Below, piece after piece: positions 18,032 to 27,268 of a stretch of DNA of 64,000 nt. This stretch comes from Candidatus Margulisiibacteriota bacterium (GTDB lineage: Bacteria; Margulisbacteria; WOR-1; JAKLHX01; JBAZKV01): assembly GCA_041650635.1 (NCBI GenBank), contig JBAZKV010000002.1, forward strand, positions 47,912 to 111,911. The letters run 5' to 3'. Below the pieces are notes generated by a model. That model ran no database searches and was not told the origin of the DNA. It was given only the letters and a program-made list of their open reading frames with translations. Made by a program: the position numbers and the translations under genes. Numbering within the stretch: position 1 is the first letter of the stretch; each line of letters opens with the position of its first letter.

Positions 18032-19012
18032 ATGACAGATATCAGCGTTGTAATACCCACATTTAACAGAAAAGACATCCTTAAGAGAACTCTGGAGGCT
18101 TTGCTGGACCAGACATATCCAAAAGACAAATACGAGATCATAGTAGTGGATGACGGGTCCAGTGAAGATATAAAGAGGATGGTAGAGGATCTGCGCGCTG
18201 GCAGGGGTAAGGACCGGTTTGAAACCGGTCCCAACATCACCTATCTCCGCCAAGCAAGCGATAAAAAAGGCCCTGCCGCCGCCAATAACCTGGGGATCAA
18301 CAAGGCATCTGGAAAATATATCCTATTGCTCAATAATGATGTGATCGCGGACCGCCGTTTGATAGAGGAACATATGATGTCGCATGTAAGGGCGGAAAAT
18401 CATTCGCCCCAACAAGGCCTCATCGTCCAGGGCCGCGTTATCAACACCTCCAGCCTTGAAGACCTAAAACAGGAACACAAGGGCTATTCCGGAGGCTACA
18501 GCAATATCTCTTTCGGGTATTTTACCACCTGGAACCTATCCGTAAAAAAGGATATTCTCATAAAAGCCGGATTGTTTGACGAAGACTTCAGGCATCTCTG
18601 CTGGGAGGATGTGGAGTTCGGCTTTAGGCTGCGAAAGATGAAAGTTAAACAGGTCAACAACAAAAACGCCTTTGGATATCACTTTAAGCACGAGTTCTTT
18701 GTCAGGGACATTGGAAAGGTAAAAGAAAAATCGCTCAACATGGGCGGCAACGCTATGATCTATTACAGAAAGCACCCCTGTCTTGAGGTAAAGATCTCAA
18801 CGGAGTCCTTCTGGCTCCCTATGGCCATTCACGGGATTCTCTCCTTTTTTGTCAGAGCGGCAGGCAGCAAAAGGCTTTACGGTCTAATGAAGGGACTGGA
18901 GGATAATAAGAACTACAGGCTGCTTGCTTTTGTTGTGGGTTTGTCCGGCAAATACTGGTACTGGAGCGGAGTAAAAAAGGCGCTTGCTTTAAAAAGAACC
19001 CCTGAAGCATGA
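18032..19012 (+). CDS. GT2-family glycosyltransferase
   Basis: This 326-residue GT-A enzyme has DISVVIPTFNRKDILKRTLEAL, VVDDGSSEDI for UDP-sugar binding, the metal site LLLNNDVIA (NND in place of DxD) and the acceptor-site CWEDVEFGFRLRK. The C-terminus has a possible amphipathic membrane helix. Residues 60-66 (DRFETGP) are encoded by a perfect palindrome. An element TGcTATAAT lies 23 nt before the ATG. It is coupled to the next GT2 gene by ATGA. Confidence 0.85.
   Translation: MTDISVVIPTFNRKDILKRTLEALLDQTYPKDKYEIIVVDDGSSEDIKRMVEDLRAGRGKDRFETGPNITYLRQASDKKGPAAANNLGINKASGKYILLLNNDVIADRRLIEEHMMSHVRAENHSPQQGLIVQGRVINTSSLEDLKQEHKGYSGGYSNISFGYFTTWNLSVKKDILIKAGLFDEDFRHLCWEDVEFGFRLRKMKVKQVNNKNAFGYHFKHEFFVRDIGKVKEKSLNMGGNAMIYYRKHPCLEVKISTESFWLPMAIHGILSFFVRAAGSKRLYGLMKGLEDNKNYRLLAFVVGLSGKYWYWSGVKKALALKRTPEA
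18211..18231. repeat. Palindromic element family 3, inside a GT2 gene
   Basis: GGACCGGTTT and its exact reverse complement are separated by one G. A related perfect palindrome sits at 40071-40097. Confidence 0.7.
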
Positions 19013-19905
19013 AATTATCTATCTGCATAGTAAGCTGGAATGTTGCCGAATTGCTCGAAAAATGCCTTGTATCCATAAAAAAACATCCTCCTAAATGCGC
19101 TTTTGAGATCATTGTAGTGGACAACGCCTCTAAAGATATGTCACCCGATGTCGTCGGCCTGTTCCCTGAGGCAAAACTGATACAAAACACAAAGAACCTC
19201 GGGTTTTCTGCAGCCAACAATCAGGCAATAAAAGAAAGCTGCGGAGAATATGTTCTTTTTCTTAATCCGGACACAGAGGCAGCACCCGGAGCGCTGGACG
19301 AACTGGTCTCGTTCCTGGACGGCCAAAGCAAAGCTGCGGCCGTAGCCCCAAAGCTCCTTAACCCGGACAAAAGCCTGCAGCGGTCCTGCATGGGGTTCCC
19401 CACCCTGGGGGCTATGGCAATGAGACAGCTGTTCATCGAACAGCTCTGGAGAGGCAACCCTTACACAAAAAAATATCTGATGACAGACCTGGATTATGAC
19501 AGGTCCTCGGAAGTGGACCAGCCCATGGGCGCCTGTCTTATGGTCAGAAAGAATGTCCTTGAGCAGGTAGGCACCTTTGACGAGCGCAGCTTCATGTTCT
19601 TTGACGAAGTCGATCTCTGTTACAGGATAAAAAAGGCGGGACTAAAAATATTCTTTACCCCGGAGGCGCAGGTGATCCACCACGGGGGAAGCTCAATAAA
19701 AAAATGGGGGGTCCTTAACCTTGGCAGGCACTGGAGCCGCAGCAGGAACCTCTATTTTAAAAAACATCACGGCACGGCGGCCCTGGCAGCGCTTTACTTT
19801 TTTGATCTTTTAAGAGCGCTCATTTTTTTGACCGTCGGCGCGGCAATAATTACTGCAGCAAAGACCGCTATCGATATCCACTGGGAAGCGGTAAGACCAA
19901 GATAA
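19009..19905 (+). CDS. GT2-family (rhamnosyltransferase-like) glycosyltransferase
   Basis: This 298-residue GT-A protein of the COG1216 type has SICIVSWNVAELLEKCL, IIVVDNASKDMS, LFLNPDTEAAP (DxD) and FMFFDEVDLCYRIKKAG. A hydrophobic C-terminal helix (DLLRALIFLTVGAAIITAA) anchors it to the membrane. Relatives add rhamnose or other sugars to O-antigen-like chains, which agrees with the RmlC-like gene nearby. Its last 112 nt overlap lgt on the opposite strand; both reading frames look genuine there. Confidence 0.85.
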   Translation: MKLSICIVSWNVAELLEKCLVSIKKHPPKCAFEIIVVDNASKDMSPDVVGLFPEAKLIQNTKNLGFSAANNQAIKESCGEYVLFLNPDTEAAPGALDELVSFLDGQSKAAAVAPKLLNPDKSLQRSCMGFPTLGAMAMRQLFIEQLWRGNPYTKKYLMTDLDYDRSSEVDQPMGACLMVRKNVLEQVGTFDERSFMFFDEVDLCYRIKKAGLKIFFTPEAQVIHHGGSSIKKWGVLNLGRHWSRSRNLYFKKHHGTAALAALYFFDLLRALIFLTVGAAIITAAKTAIDIHWEAVRPR

Positions 19906-20546
19906 TGGTTTGAATAATCCCTGACAAATTCATTAAGGAAACGATAAACACAATAAAGTCCGGCTCCCCATATCAGTACCTGCCCATCGTATTTTTTTCT
20001 GTCATATATTGATATCAGGACAAGGAACAGCACAAGACCGGCTAAAGAGGAATACAACTGAGTGGGATGGACAAAGAGCTCCTCACCCGGAAAGCGCACA
20101 GCCCAAGGAAGGCTGCATTCAACCCCCGAACAACAGCCCCTCAAAAAGCACCCTATCCTGCCTATGGAATATCCTATGGCGGCCGATAACGAAGCTATGT
20201 CAAGACACTTAAGCGCGGAAAGCCGGTGCTTGTTCGCAGAATAAAAAAGCGCTGCTGCGGCAAAGATCAGACCGCCGTAAAACACCATTCCTCCTTCCCA
20301 GAAGGCCAGGACCCTCAGAGGGGCGCTCGTAAACTCATCCGGAAATCCGATCACATAAAAAAGCCTTGCTCCGATAATGCTTGCCAGCATCACTTGAACA
20401 CAGATGTCCAGAACGGTATCAACTGATATGCCTTCTTTTTTGGCGCGCTGCAAGGCTACAAGGATCCCCGCGGCAAATGCAATAGCCACCATAAAACCCC
20501 AGGAATACACCATAACCGGGCCAACAGCAAAAAGAACCGGATGCAT
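19794..20546 (-). CDS. lgt: Prolipoprotein diacylglyceryl transferase
   Basis: The 250-residue membrane enzyme has the Lgt signature SIGRIGCFLRGCCSG (the GRIGxFxxGC variant) and HPTQLYSSLAG, with about seven hydrophobic helices. It attaches diacylglycerol to the lipobox Cys of prolipoproteins at the inner membrane. It is the last gene of the ileS operon and abuts lspA, its partner in lipoprotein maturation. The 3' end overlaps the convergent GT2 gene by 112 nt; the terminal helix (ISIAVFAAVIIAAP) lies in that overlap. Confidence 0.93.
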   Translation of the reverse strand: MHPVLFAVGPVMVYSWGFMVAIAFAAGILVALQRAKKEGISVDTVLDICVQVMLASIIGARLFYVIGFPDEFTSAPLRVLAFWEGGMVFYGGLIFAAAALFYSANKHRLSALKCLDIASLSAAIGYSIGRIGCFLRGCCSGVECSLPWAVRFPGEELFVHPTQLYSSLAGLVLFLVLISIYDRKKYDGQVLIWGAGLYCVYRFLNEFVRDYSNHYLGLTASQWISIAVFAAVIIAAPTVKKMSALKRSKK

Positions 20547-21013
20547 TACTGACTTACCCGCGCATGTTTTTGCATGCTCTTTCCTATGATATAAGCCGCG
20601 ACTATCGTGGCCACGCCCAGATTTATACAGACATCCGCAAGATTGAAAACAGGAAAGAACCTGAAATCTATCATGTCAACCACAAATCCCCTGAAGACCC
20701 TGTCAATAATATTGCCCGCGCTCCCGGAGAGCACAAGGATAAGTCCAACCCTGTAATAGACCTTTTCCTGAGGAATCCGCCTCATCGCATACAGGAGGAA
20801 CAGCGCCGCTAAAGCCGCTGCCCCTATCAGCAGAGCATTGCTTCCCTGGAACATCCCGAAAGCAGCTCCCGTATTCCTTACATAGGTGAGATGAAGAATA
20901 TTTTGCACAAGGGGAAAGCTCTGGCCGGGCTTCATTAGTGCCAGAACAAGGGCTTTTGCGGTCTGATCGGCAAGGATCGCCAGCGCCGCAATAAGATAAT
21001 ACGGCCTCATCAT
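20546..21013 (-). CDS. lspA: Signal peptidase II
   Basis: This 155-residue protein has four membrane helices and the catalytic aspartates in GNIIDRVFRGFVVDMIDF and FNLADVCI. It cleaves signal peptides of diacylated prolipoproteins. It overlaps the DUF5665-like gene upstream by 4 nt and lgt downstream by 1 nt. ileS next to lspA is a common bacterial order, and this is an extended form. Confidence 0.95.
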   Translation of the reverse strand: MMRPYYLIAALAILADQTAKALVLALMKPGQSFPLVQNILHLTYVRNTGAAFGMFQGSNALLIGAAALAALFLLYAMRRIPQEKVYYRVGLILVLSGSAGNIIDRVFRGFVVDMIDFRFFPVFNLADVCINLGVATIVAAYIIGKSMQKHARVSQ

Positions 21014-21285
21014 CTATTGACCGCGGCATTGACAAATTCAACCAGCTGAGCTATGTAGGCGCCGAGTATTGGGACCTGAACGAATGATTTTAAAAGGTTT
21101 ATCAGTATAAAAACCACAAGAGCGAAAACAGCGGTCATTCCCACCGCTGTTCCAAGACCTCTGGCGGTCCCGGCAAGAAAATTCATCCAGAAAAGCTTCC
21201 AAGGCCGGTTAAGAAGTTCAACATATCCGGCAAAATTAGCTTTTTCCAACTGTCTTGCCACCCTATCCATAATTTTGTCTTCCAT
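21010..21285 (-). CDS. DUF5665-type small membrane protein
   Basis: This 91-residue protein has a soluble N-terminal helix (EKANFAGYVELLNRPWKLFWMNFLAGTARG spans the junction), then one or two hydrophobic helices (GTAVGMTAVFALVVFILINLL). The YVELLNRPWKLFWMNFLAG-like segment is typical of DUF5665. Function is unknown. It lies in the ileS operon between ahcY (2 nt gap) and lspA (4 nt overlap). Confidence 0.75.
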   Translation of the reverse strand: MEDKIMDRVARQLEKANFAGYVELLNRPWKLFWMNFLAGTARGLGTAVGMTAVFALVVFILINLLKSFVQVPILGAYIAQLVEFVNAAVNR

Positions 21286-21287
21286 GT

Positions 21288-22691
21288 TCAGTACCTGTAG
21301 TGTTCCGGCTTAAAAGGGCCTTCTACCGGGACCCCTATGTAGTCGGCCTGTTCCTTGGACATCCTGGTCATTTTTACGCCGATCTTTTCCAGATGCAGGC
21401 GGGCAACCTCTTCGTCAAGCCTTTTTGGAAGCCTGTAGACCCCGACTTTGTATTTACCCCTGTTCTTCCACAGGTCTATCTGCGCCAGCACCTGGTTGGT
21501 GAAAGAGTTGGACATGACAAAGGAAGGATGCCCCGTGGCGCATCCCAGGTTTACCAACCTTCCTTCAGCAAGCAGAAAGAGCTCTTTGCCGTCAGGAAAA
21601 ATGTATTTGTCCACCTGAGGCTTGATGTTGACCTTCTTGATGCCCTTATATGCTTCCAGTTCTGCCACCTGTATCTCGTGGTCAAAATGCCCGATATTGC
21701 AGATGATGGCCTGGTCCTTCATTCTTTTCATGTGCTCTATGGTTATCACATCGCGGTTGCCCGTGGCCGTAACATAGATATCCGCTGTCCCCAGGGTATC
21801 TTCCACCGTCGTAACCTCATATCCTTCCATTGCAGCCTGCAGAGCGCAGATAGGATCGATCTCCGTCACTATTACCCTTGCGCCAAGGCCTCGTAGGGAC
21901 TGGCAGGAGCCCTTACCGACATCCCCGTAGCCGCATATAACAGCCACCTTTCCGGCAAACATCACATCCATAGCCCTCTTTAGGCCGTCTCCGAGAGACT
22001 CCCTGCATCCGTATAGATTATCGAATTTCGATTTGGTCACCGAATCGTTGACATTTATTGACGGGACCAGCAGTTCTCCTTTTTCAAGCATCTGATAAAG
22101 CCTGTGTACTCCTGTGGTGGTTTCCTCGGATACTCCGACCCATTCTTTTACTGCGCCGGACCATTTACCGGGAGATGAGCTTTGAATGCGTTTCAGCGCT
22201 TTTTTCAGCTCTGCCTCATCCTCGCTTGACGATGGCATATCAAGAATGGAGGGGTCTTTTTCTGCGGCATAGCCTTTGTGCATCATAAGGTTGGCATCTC
22301 CGCCGTCATCCACTATAAGCTGCGGCCCCTTGCCCCCGGGAAAAGTAAGGGCCTGTTCGGTACACCACCAGAAGTCTTCCAGGGTCTCCCCCTTCCAGGC
22401 AAAGACAGGCACGCCGTTCTTTGCTATAACAGCGGCCGCGTGGTCCTGTGTAGAGTAGATGTTACAGCTTGCCCATCTTACATCCGCGCCGAGAGCCGTA
22501 AGGGTCTCTATCAGAACGGCTGTCTGGATGGTCATGTGCAGCGAACCCATAATGCGCACGCCCTTGAGCGGTTTTTTGGGCGCGTATTCCTGCCGGATAG
22601 ACATCAGACCGGGCATTTCGTGCTCTGCTATTTCAACCTCCCGCCTTCCAAAATCCGCCAGGCCAATGTCTTTTATCTTGTAATCCGCCAT
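21288..22691 (-). CDS. ahcY: S-adenosylhomocysteine hydrolase
   Basis: I use ATG 22691, which has GAGGAGGG just upstream; the frame extends 30 codons further into the ileS end. The 467-residue product has [34 protein letters not shown] (substrate site), the NAD site [20 protein letters not shown] and C-terminal [13 protein letters not shown] and PEHYRY. It splits S-adenosylhomocysteine into adenosine and homocysteine, which recycles the product of methyltransferases. Co-transcribed with ileS. Confidence 0.96.
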   Translation of the reverse strand: MADYKIKDIGLADFGRREVEIAEHEMPGLMSIRQEYAPKKPLKGVRIMGSLHMTIQTAVLIETLTALGADVRWASCNIYSTQDHAAAVIAKNGVPVFAWKGETLEDFWWCTEQALTFPGGKGPQLIVDDGGDANLMMHKGYAAEKDPSILDMPSSSEDEAELKKALKRIQSSSPGKWSGAVKEWVGVSEETTTGVHRLYQMLEKGELLVPSINVNDSVTKSKFDNLYGCRESLGDGLKRAMDVMFAGKVAVICGYGDVGKGSCQSLRGLGARVIVTEIDPICALQAAMEGYEVTTVEDTLGTADIYVTATGNRDVITIEHMKRMKDQAIICNIGHFDHEIQVAELEAYKGIKKVNIKPQVDKYIFPDGKELFLLAEGRLVNLGCATGHPSFVMSNSFTNQVLAQIDLWKNRGKYKVGVYRLPKRLDEEVARLHLEKIGVKMTRMSKEQADYIGVPVEGPFKPEHYRY

Positions 22692-22702
22692 TTTCCCTCC
22701 TC

Positions 22703-25387
22703 TTATTTTACGGCTTCCTGGCACCTTAAGCAGATGCCGCCTTCTCCTACCCCGTTTACATAGCGCCAGCACCTCTGGCATTTTTTGCTCTGAGTCGGGA
22801 CCGCAGACACAGAAAAGCTTTCTCCCTCCCGAAGCGATACCGAAGAAACCAGGAATATGTCGGCAAGCTCCATCTCAACTTCTCTCAGCGGCCGCAGGTC
22901 TTTTTCCGCTCCGCTTACCATTATATCGCATTGAAGGAACTGGCTGACTTTTTTCTGAGCCCTCAGTTCTTCCACTTCCTTATAAGCCTTTGCACGCACC
23001 TCAAGAACCTTTTCCCATCTTTCTTCAAGTGCCGTATCAAGCCAGCCCGGCTCAACCTCCGGAAAGACCTGGTCTGTGCCGTCTTTGCCGCGGGCAAGAA
23101 GAAGGTCCTGCGCGGTAAAACCAAGTATCGGGGACATCATGGACACCATGGAATCCAGGATCTTTTCCATAACATACTGACAGGAGATCCTTCTCTTGGA
23201 ATCCCTGCTGTCGCAATAGAGCCGGTCCTTTACAATGTCAAGATAAAAGGTCGACAGGTCACTGACGCAGTAATCATAGAGAGTATGGTAAACGATGTGG
23301 AGCTCAAATTCCTCGTAGGCCTTCTCCACTCTCTTTATGACCTGTGCAAGACGCAACAAAGCGTATCTGTCCAGTTGGGTCAGTTCTACTTTGTCTGATA
23401 CCGGATGAGGCGGAAGGTTGCTCAAAAGGAACCTGCAGGTGTTCCTTATCTTTTTAAAGCCTTCGTTTATCTGTCTTAGAATGTTCTTTGAAACGGCCAT
23501 GTCATTGCGGAAATCGGTCGAGGCCACCCACAGGCGCAGAACATCCGCGCCGTACTCATCTACCACTTTTTGGGGGTCGACCACATTGCCCAGAGATTTG
23601 CTCATCTTTTTGCCTTTTTCGTCTATCGTAAATCCGTGGGTTAGGACGGATCTAAAGGCGGCTTCCTTAAAACCTGCCACCGAGGTAAGTATCGAGGTCT
23701 GGAACCAGCCTCTGTGCTGGTCTGAGCCCTCCAGATACAGGTCAGCAGGCCAGGAAAGCTCTTTTGAACCCTTTAGCACGGAATAATGTGAGGACCCTGA
23801 TTCCAGCCAAACATCCATAATGTCGGTTTCCTTTGTGAACTCTTGGCCGCCGCATTTTTCGCATTTGGTCCCTTTGGGAAGGATCTCTTCGGGGCTTTTA
23901 TCGAACCAGGCATCGCTACCCAGCTTCTTCATCAGTTCTGCCGCGGCTTTGTTAAAAGCTCCTTTAAAGTTCGGGGAGCCGCAGCCCTTGCAATAAAAGG
24001 CCGGTATCGGAATGCCCCAGGATCTCTGCCTTGAGATACACCAATCCGGGCGGGATTCCACCATTGCCCTTATCCTGTTCTGCCCCCAGCCGGGGATCCA
24101 GGTGATCTTTTTTATCTGCTCAAGCACGCGGTCCCTTAAGCGGTCGTGGTCGACAGCGATGAACCACTGTTCGGTGGCGCGGAAGATGACAGGCTTTTTG
24201 CATCTCCAGCAGTGCGGATACGGGTGTTTTAGCGTTTCATTCCCAAGCAAAGCGCCTCTTTCACTAAGCAGGTCTATTATCGGCTGGTTTGCTTTCCAAA
24301 CACTGACCCCGGTAAATTGAGGGACTTCTTCGGTAAAGCGCCCCTTTTCGTCAACCGGCATAATAATAGGAAGTTTGTATTTGAGCCCCACCTTGTAGTC
24401 TTCGTCCCCGTGCCCTGGAGCTATATGGACGCAGCCTGTGCCTGTTTCAAGGGTAACGAACTGGTCAAGGACCACTTTTGAATCCCTGTCAATGAACGGA
24501 TGCCGGCAGACGATCCCTTCCAACTCCGAGCCTTTGTACTTTTTGACAACTTCATAACTGCTCCAACCCATCTTTTTGGCAGCGGACTCAAGCAGCTGCG
24601 ATGCCACTATAAAATTGCTGCCGCCGGTCCTGATCTCGCTGTATTCGTACTCCGGGTGCACCGCTATGGCCACATTGGACGGAAGCGTCCACGGGGTCGT
24701 GGTCCAGATCACGAATTTGTCAAACTTGACAAAGATCGCGTGGGAATCATCCTCCTCATATTCTATTTCGGCTTCTGCCAGAGCAGTCTCGCAATTGGGG
24801 CACCAGTGTATAGGTTTAAGCGCTTTGTAGATATAGCCTTTGTCCGCAAGTTTTCCGAATAGTTCCACGACACCGGCTTCATATCCGGGGTTTAGAGTAA
24901 GATAAGGGTTGTTCCACTCGGCACGGATCCCCAGCCTTTTGAACTCCTTTTTCTGGAGCTCTACATATTTGAGAGCGTACTGCCTGCACTTCTGGCGGAA
25001 CTCTATAGTGGACAGGGTCGATCTTCTGACAGAGAGCTCTTTTAAAAGCTGGGTTTCTATCGGAAGCCCGTGGCAGTCCCAGCCGGGAACAAAAGGCGAA
25101 TCAAATCCGCGCATCGTCTTGTATTTGACAACAATGTCCTTGAGTATCTTGTTGAGAGCATGGCCCAGGTGAATATCGCCGTTGGGGTACGGAGGTCCGT
25201 CATGAAGAATGAACTTCTTCCTTGCTTCTTGACCCTTACCCTGAGCGAGCGGCTTGTGCCGAGCGGAATCGAGGCAAGCGAGTCGAAGGGCTTCCCATAA
25301 GGCAAGTATCTCCGGCTCCCTGGTCTTATGGTCATACTTGATGGGGAAATCCGTCTGGGGAAGGTTCAAAGTATCTTTATAAGCCAT
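22703..25387 (-). CDS. ileS: Isoleucyl-tRNA synthetase with a repeat-derived insertion
   Basis: The length is 894 residues. Visible are the IleS N-terminus ([15 protein letters not shown]), HIGH motif [15 protein letters not shown], the editing domain, KKMSKSLGN, and a C-terminal zinc finger (CQRCWRYVN and CLRCQ). It charges tRNA-Ile. Just before the HIGH motif the usual short linker is replaced by about 20 residues ([19 protein letters not shown]) translated from a dispersed palindromic element at 25242-25293. The ATG lies 6 nt after an extended -10 box with no Shine-Dalgarno sequence, so it should be leaderless, and there is no room for a T-box. Confidence 0.97.
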   Translation of the reverse strand: MAYKDTLNLPQTDFPIKYDHKTREPEILALWEALRLACLDSARHKPLAQGKGQEARKKFILHDGPPYPNGDIHLGHALNKILKDIVVKYKTMRGFDSPFVPGWDCHGLPIETQLLKELSVRRSTLSTIEFRQKCRQYALKYVELQKKEFKRLGIRAEWNNPYLTLNPGYEAGVVELFGKLADKGYIYKALKPIHWCPNCETALAEAEIEYEEDDSHAIFVKFDKFVIWTTTPWTLPSNVAIAVHPEYEYSEIRTGGSNFIVASQLLESAAKKMGWSSYEVVKKYKGSELEGIVCRHPFIDRDSKVVLDQFVTLETGTGCVHIAPGHGDEDYKVGLKYKLPIIMPVDEKGRFTEEVPQFTGVSVWKANQPIIDLLSERGALLGNETLKHPYPHCWRCKKPVIFRATEQWFIAVDHDRLRDRVLEQIKKITWIPGWGQNRIRAMVESRPDWCISRQRSWGIPIPAFYCKGCGSPNFKGAFNKAAAELMKKLGSDAWFDKSPEEILPKGTKCEKCGGQEFTKETDIMDVWLESGSSHYSVLKGSKELSWPADLYLEGSDQHRGWFQTSILTSVAGFKEAAFRSVLTHGFTIDEKGKKMSKSLGNVVDPQKVVDEYGADVLRLWVASTDFRNDMAVSKNILRQINEGFKKIRNTCRFLLSNLPPHPVSDKVELTQLDRYALLRLAQVIKRVEKAYEEFELHIVYHTLYDYCVSDLSTFYLDIVKDRLYCDSRDSKRRISCQYVMEKILDSMVSMMSPILGFTAQDLLLARGKDGTDQVFPEVEPGWLDTALEERWEKVLEVRAKAYKEVEELRAQKKVSQFLQCDIMVSGAEKDLRPLREVEMELADIFLVSSVSLREGESFSVSAVPTQSKKCQRCWRYVNGVGEGGICLRCQEAVK
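25242..25293. repeat. Palindromic element family 1, inside ileS
   Basis: CCCTGAGCGAGCGG, GAGCGGAATCGAGG and GCGAGTCGAAGGGC carry the family-1 motifs (GAGCGA and GTCGAAGG). The element sits in frame between the N-terminal extension and the first catalytic motif of IleS. Confidence 0.8.
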
Positions 25388-25393
25388 GCAAAA

Positions 25394-25399
25394 ATTATA
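25394..25399 (-). promoter_or_regulatory. Extended -10 box of the ileS operon
   Basis: Minus-strand TGtTATAAT ends 6 nt before the ileS ATG. Because the IleS N-terminus is certain from homology, this is the clearest leaderless start in the window. Confidence 0.7.
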
Positions 25400-25545
25400 A
25401 CATAGATATATATACTACATCTTCTTCATGAACCGCTACCCTCCCGGGCATTATTCACCGCAAAAATGGTATTTAGCGTCAAATTTAACGATAATTATTT
25501 GTAGGGGGGTCTGGACTAAAAATATACTTGGAGAAGGATAATACG

Positions 25546-27261
25546 ATGAGATTAGAGCAAGGTCTGCAGATCGGCGGACAGTCAAAAGCAGGATCAGCAA
25601 GGCTCAAAGTTGTGGAGCGCGATCCCAGGACTGTTCAGGGTTCAGAAAGACCTTTGGAAAGCGGGCCGTCTGCGGTTGAGCGTTTAGAACAAAGGCCCAA
25701 AGTGACGGATTTTTCTCAGGATGATATCGACAGGACCGCATATTTTGAGGGATTCCCTCCTGAAGATTACCGTATTATAGCCAGAATTACCCGGGATATT
25801 CTAAGGGAATCCGATCTCAGCCGCTTCAAGACTTCTAAAGAACTGTCTGCATTTATGAAAGAAGAGCTGCTTAAAAGACTTGAGGGCTATCCACAAGTAA
25901 AAGACATATTCCAGAGGCATCTTGCCCGTCCCGAAATGGCTGGGCTGGTTGCGGAAAAGAGAACACAGCTTCTTGATTATACGTTTTCAGGTATGAGCAG
26001 GGAAGACCGCGCAGCATTGATGAAGCCGATAGAGGACGCGATCAATAAGGCCGTGGGGGCAGGCACGCCTTTAGAAAAAGCGTTGGTTTCCTATGATGTG
26101 CAAAAGGCCTATTTTGACATGGAAAAGATCTTACAAAACATCCCCCTATATAAAGACGCTCTGGCCGAATTGCTTTCAAAGGATAAACTGTTTGAAGAGA
26201 TATTCGCCTTCCAGGAGGGTTTCAGGGCGCGGGAAATGGCACAGGGTCCTGTGGGCAGACCCATTATCTCCGCCTTAGTATATTCATATACGGATGACAA
26301 AGATAGCAAGGAAGCTCTTGGCAAACTGGGGATCGACACAAAACGTCTTGGCAGAGAACAAGCTAGAAGACTGGCAGTTTTAGGAGGTTTGGAACAGGAT
26401 GAAGCGTCCGCCATGTTAAACGGCCTTAAGGACATTAGATCCAGCAAAGCGTATGTGGTCAGCCTGGATGTTAAAAGCGGCATAGAGGCTCACCTTGCTG
26501 AAAAGCCGTTAGCTTTGGCCGCCTATAAAAAAATGCTGGAGAATACCAGGCCGATCCCGGAGCTTGGCAGGATAACCTATAAGAGGATGCTGGACACCCA
26601 GATAGAGATGCTTCACGCTCTGCCGGACGGAGAAGAAAAACAGGCCGCCATCAGGCACTGTGAAGAAAGCCTGGAGGCTTTGAAAGCGGTGCCGGACAAA
26701 GAAGTGGGTATGTCTCTGGTGCAAGCCGCATATATAGAACTTAAGGAGCTTGAGGAAGGGGCCCGCAGGGTACTGTCAAGTACTGACAACAAATATAGAG
26801 AAATGGTCGCGACTTATGAGGATGTAAAGTCCCTTTATGCCCAGAAGCTTTTCTGCGACTGTATAAGAGACCCTCAGACTAAAGAGGCCATAGGCGCAAT
26901 GGAATGGGATGCCGATAAGATGAGCTTTCTTTCTCCAGAGGATTTGATGTCCGCTATTTCCGCAAAACTTGGTTCTGCAGAACTGTCAAGGGACCAGAAA
27001 CAGCGGCTTAATTACCTTTTGGCTTTATGTTTCGAAGAAGCGGGCAAAGTCCAGGAGGTCGGAGCTTTTCAAAGTAAAATAGGCATGTATGAAATTGGAT
27101 TCAGGAACGAATTGTATAGAAGTATGAGGGCAGAGATCGCAAAAAGGCCGTATGGTGCAAGCCTTGTCGCCATCTGCGACTCGCTGATTGATGTTGAACT
27201 CAAAGAACTAAATGAATTGTTCCAGCCCCCTAAAACAAACGAACAGATCCTGTCGGTTTAA
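25546..27261 (+). CDS. Uncharacterised helical protein, 571 residues
   Basis: I do not recognise the family. The ATG at 25546 has GGAGAAGGAT upstream. The first 60 residues are polar and probably disordered (GGQSKAGSARLKVVERDPR). The rest is almost entirely helical and charged, with runs such as ALVSYDVQKAYFDMEKILQNI and LEEGARRVLSSTDNKYREM. There is no signal peptide, membrane segment or evident catalytic motif. It could be a scaffold or a secreted effector-like protein. It stands alone between the divergent ileS operon and the convergent lon gene (7-nt gap). Confidence 0.7.
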   Translation: MRLEQGLQIGGQSKAGSARLKVVERDPRTVQGSERPLESGPSAVERLEQRPKVTDFSQDDIDRTAYFEGFPPEDYRIIARITRDILRESDLSRFKTSKELSAFMKEELLKRLEGYPQVKDIFQRHLARPEMAGLVAEKRTQLLDYTFSGMSREDRAALMKPIEDAINKAVGAGTPLEKALVSYDVQKAYFDMEKILQNIPLYKDALAELLSKDKLFEEIFAFQEGFRAREMAQGPVGRPIISALVYSYTDDKDSKEALGKLGIDTKRLGREQARRLAVLGGLEQDEASAMLNGLKDIRSSKAYVVSLDVKSGIEAHLAEKPLALAAYKKMLENTRPIPELGRITYKRMLDTQIEMLHALPDGEEKQAAIRHCEESLEALKAVPDKEVGMSLVQAAYIELKELEEGARRVLSSTDNKYREMVATYEDVKSLYAQKLFCDCIRDPQTKEAIGAMEWDADKMSFLSPEDLMSAISAKLGSAELSRDQKQRLNYLLALCFEEAGKVQEVGAFQSKIGMYEIGFRNELYRSMRAEIAKRPYGASLVAICDSLIDVELKELNELFQPPKTNEQILSV

Positions 27262-27268
27262 CAGCCTT

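Noticed and set aside
22692..22702. SAH riboswitch in front of ahcY
   Set aside because: Only 11 nt separate ileS and ahcY, too short for any aptamer.
25388..25545. T-box or other riboswitch in front of ileS
   Set aside because: The -10 box is 6 nt from the ATG, so there is no transcribed leader. The remaining 150 bp show no specifier stem.
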